64,000 nucleotides of DNA, taken from positions 19,566 to 83,565 of the forward strand of contig JAFZUS010000003.1 of assembly GCA_017618275.1 (NCBI GenBank), given 5' to 3'. Made by a program: the position numbers and the translations under genes. This stretch comes from Prevotella sp. Lineage in GTDB: Bacteria; Bacteroidota; Bacteroidia; Bacteroidales; Bacteroidaceae. Below are positions 63,212 to 64,000 of the stretch, in pieces. The notes under the pieces were generated by a model that made no database searches, was not told where the DNA came from, and saw only the letters and a program-made list of their open reading frames with translations. Position 1 is the first letter of the stretch. Each line of letters opens with the position of its first letter.

Positions 63212-63264
63212 GATTTACCCCTTAATCTTATCTAATTTGGTTAAATAATATTAAATCAACCTTG

Positions 63265-63311
63265 TTTCTCATTTCTCGTTTTTCATTTCTCATTTTATCT
63301 CCGTACCTTTG
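63265..63311 (+). promoter_or_regulatory. rplM promoter with 7-bp repeat in the -33 zone
   Basis: TACCTTTG at 63304-63311. Four TTTCTCA-type heptamers (63265-63292) end 11 bases upstream and occupy the -33 place. Same arrangement as argS. Confidence 0.6.
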
Positions 63312-63510
63312 CAGTCCGATTTAGGGGAGAGACTTAGAATCCCCGTGAAATGTTGTGTGAATAGCGGCGTCTTTGGCCGGGCGAAGCGGTTCGTGAATCA
63401 GCGTTTCTTACGTTCGTTAGACTTACAGCCGGGAGTTAGACCTCGGATGTGGGTTTATGTGCGTACATTAAATTTATAAGTTAAACTGTTTTTTAGTAGT
63501 AAAATTAAAA
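63312..63510 (+). ncRNA. Long leader of rplM-rpsI, candidate ribosomal-protein leader
   Basis: About 190 bases between the promoter and the rplM ATG, GC-richer than normal gaps. It holds a GGGGA...TCCCC stem (about 63324-63345) and TCCGA near the start that can pair with TCGGA at about 63444, closing a multi-branch region. L13 is an autoregulated ribosomal protein in several bacteria, so a feedback leader is plausible. The structure was only sketched by eye. Confidence 0.45.
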
Positions 63511-63972
63511 ATGAACACTTTAAGTTACAAGACTATTTCCGTGAACAAGGAAACAGCGAAGAAGGAGTGGGTGGTGATTGATGCCACAGACCAGGTCGTT
63601 GGTCGTCTCGCTTCTAAGGTAGCAAAACTGATTCGCGGAAAGTACAAGCCAACTTTCACTCCGCATGTTGACTGCGGTGACAACGTGATCCTTATCAATG
63701 CCGATAAGGTGGTATTCACTGGTAAGAAAGAGACCGATAAGGTCTATACCCGCTACACAGGCTATCCTGGTGGTCAGCGTTTCCAGACTCCCGCTGAACT
63801 TCGCAAGCGCGAAGGTGGTGTGGAGAAGTTCCTCCGCCACGCCGTGAAGGGTATGCTGCCAAAGGGTCCTCTCGGACGCAGCCTGCTGAACAACCTCTAC
63901 ATCTACGAGGGTACAGAACATCCGCACGAGGCTCAGAAGCCAAAGGCAATTGATATTAACCAGTATAAATAA
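63511..63972 (+). CDS. rplM: Ribosomal protein L13
   Basis: 153 residues. It assembles early in the 50S subunit. WVVIDATDQVVGRLASKVAKLIRGK, VDCGDNVILINADKVVFTGKK and GMLPKGPLGR are diagnostic. Followed after 9 bases by rpsI, the usual pair. Confidence 0.97.
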   Translation: MNTLSYKTISVNKETAKKEWVVIDATDQVVGRLASKVAKLIRGKYKPTFTPHVDCGDNVILINADKVVFTGKKETDKVYTRYTGYPGGQRFQTPAELRKREGGVEKFLRHAVKGMLPKGPLGRSLLNNLYIYEGTEHPHEAQKPKAIDINQYK

Positions 63973-63981
63973 TAAGGAAAG

Positions 63982-64000
63982 ATGGAAGTAATTAACGCAA
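63982..64000 (+). CDS. rpsI: Ribosomal protein S9, start only
   Basis: Only the first codons (MEVINA) lie in the window, preceded by AAGGAAAG. The place after rplM and the N-terminus fit S9. Confidence 0.85.

Overview
The window is a chromosomal segment of a Bacteroidales bacterium, most likely a rumen or gut Prevotella-type species. The signs are two SusC/SusD-type pairs, a hybrid two-component regulator, many promoters of the Bacteroidetes form TTTG-N(18-21)-TAnnTTTG, lipoproteins with Bacteroidetes lipoboxes, and secreted enzymes ending in a short C-terminal tail of the type IX secretion kind. No tRNA, rRNA, insertion sequence, phage gene or CRISPR array was seen.

Region 1 (270-1562) is metY (O-acetylhomoserine sulfhydrylase) with its own promoter and terminator. 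Region 2 (1642-34684) is a xylan-utilization locus in three transcription units. A forward unit encodes a GH30 xylanase, a CE1-like esterase, a GH2 enzyme and a CotH/lamin-tail protein. A convergent reverse operon, read from 30479 down to 11940, encodes xusA-xusB-xusC-xusD-xusE, a GH10-like lipoprotein whose active site is destroyed, a protein with carbohydrate-binding modules and a C-terminal dockerin, a small secreted cohesin-like protein, and a beta-helix/GH10 xylanase. A divergent hybrid two-component regulator (XynR-like) completes it. Together these would sense xylan fragments, cut and deacylate xylan at the surface, bind it and import oligosaccharides.

Region 3 (34899-48558) holds a polyprenyl synthetase, an OmpA-type lipoprotein, an M1 aminopeptidase, purL, a two-gene chromate-transporter pair, a DUF4298 protein, a second GH2 enzyme, a Rieske-like lipoprotein and argH. 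Region 4 (48602-60188) is mostly reverse-strand housekeeping: SRPBCC protein, pyrE, comF, recX, prmC, trmO, rnhA, argS, a sodium/solute symporter and a hydrolase. ribD and a membrane-spanning HTH lipoprotein lie on the other strand. Region 5 (60288-64000) has a MATE exporter, a radical-SAM/lipoprotein pair, and rplM-rpsI behind a long leader.

Two themes stand out. First, the xylan operon contains a candidate cohesin-dockerin pair and a catalytically dead GH10 lipoprotein, so it may build a small surface scaffold rather than use only free enzymes. Second, the gaps between genes are filled with short-period tandem repeats: 7-bp units in the xus operon and elsewhere, exact 10-bp CCTAGG arrays at three places, a 9-bp TCCGGA array, and 21-bp arrays. 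They often contain a stop codon, sit in the -33 zone of promoters (argS, rplM), or lie in frame inside proteins (ArgS, PurL, a MATE exporter, a symporter, a chromate transporter). All family assignments come from reading motifs by eye; no database search was run.
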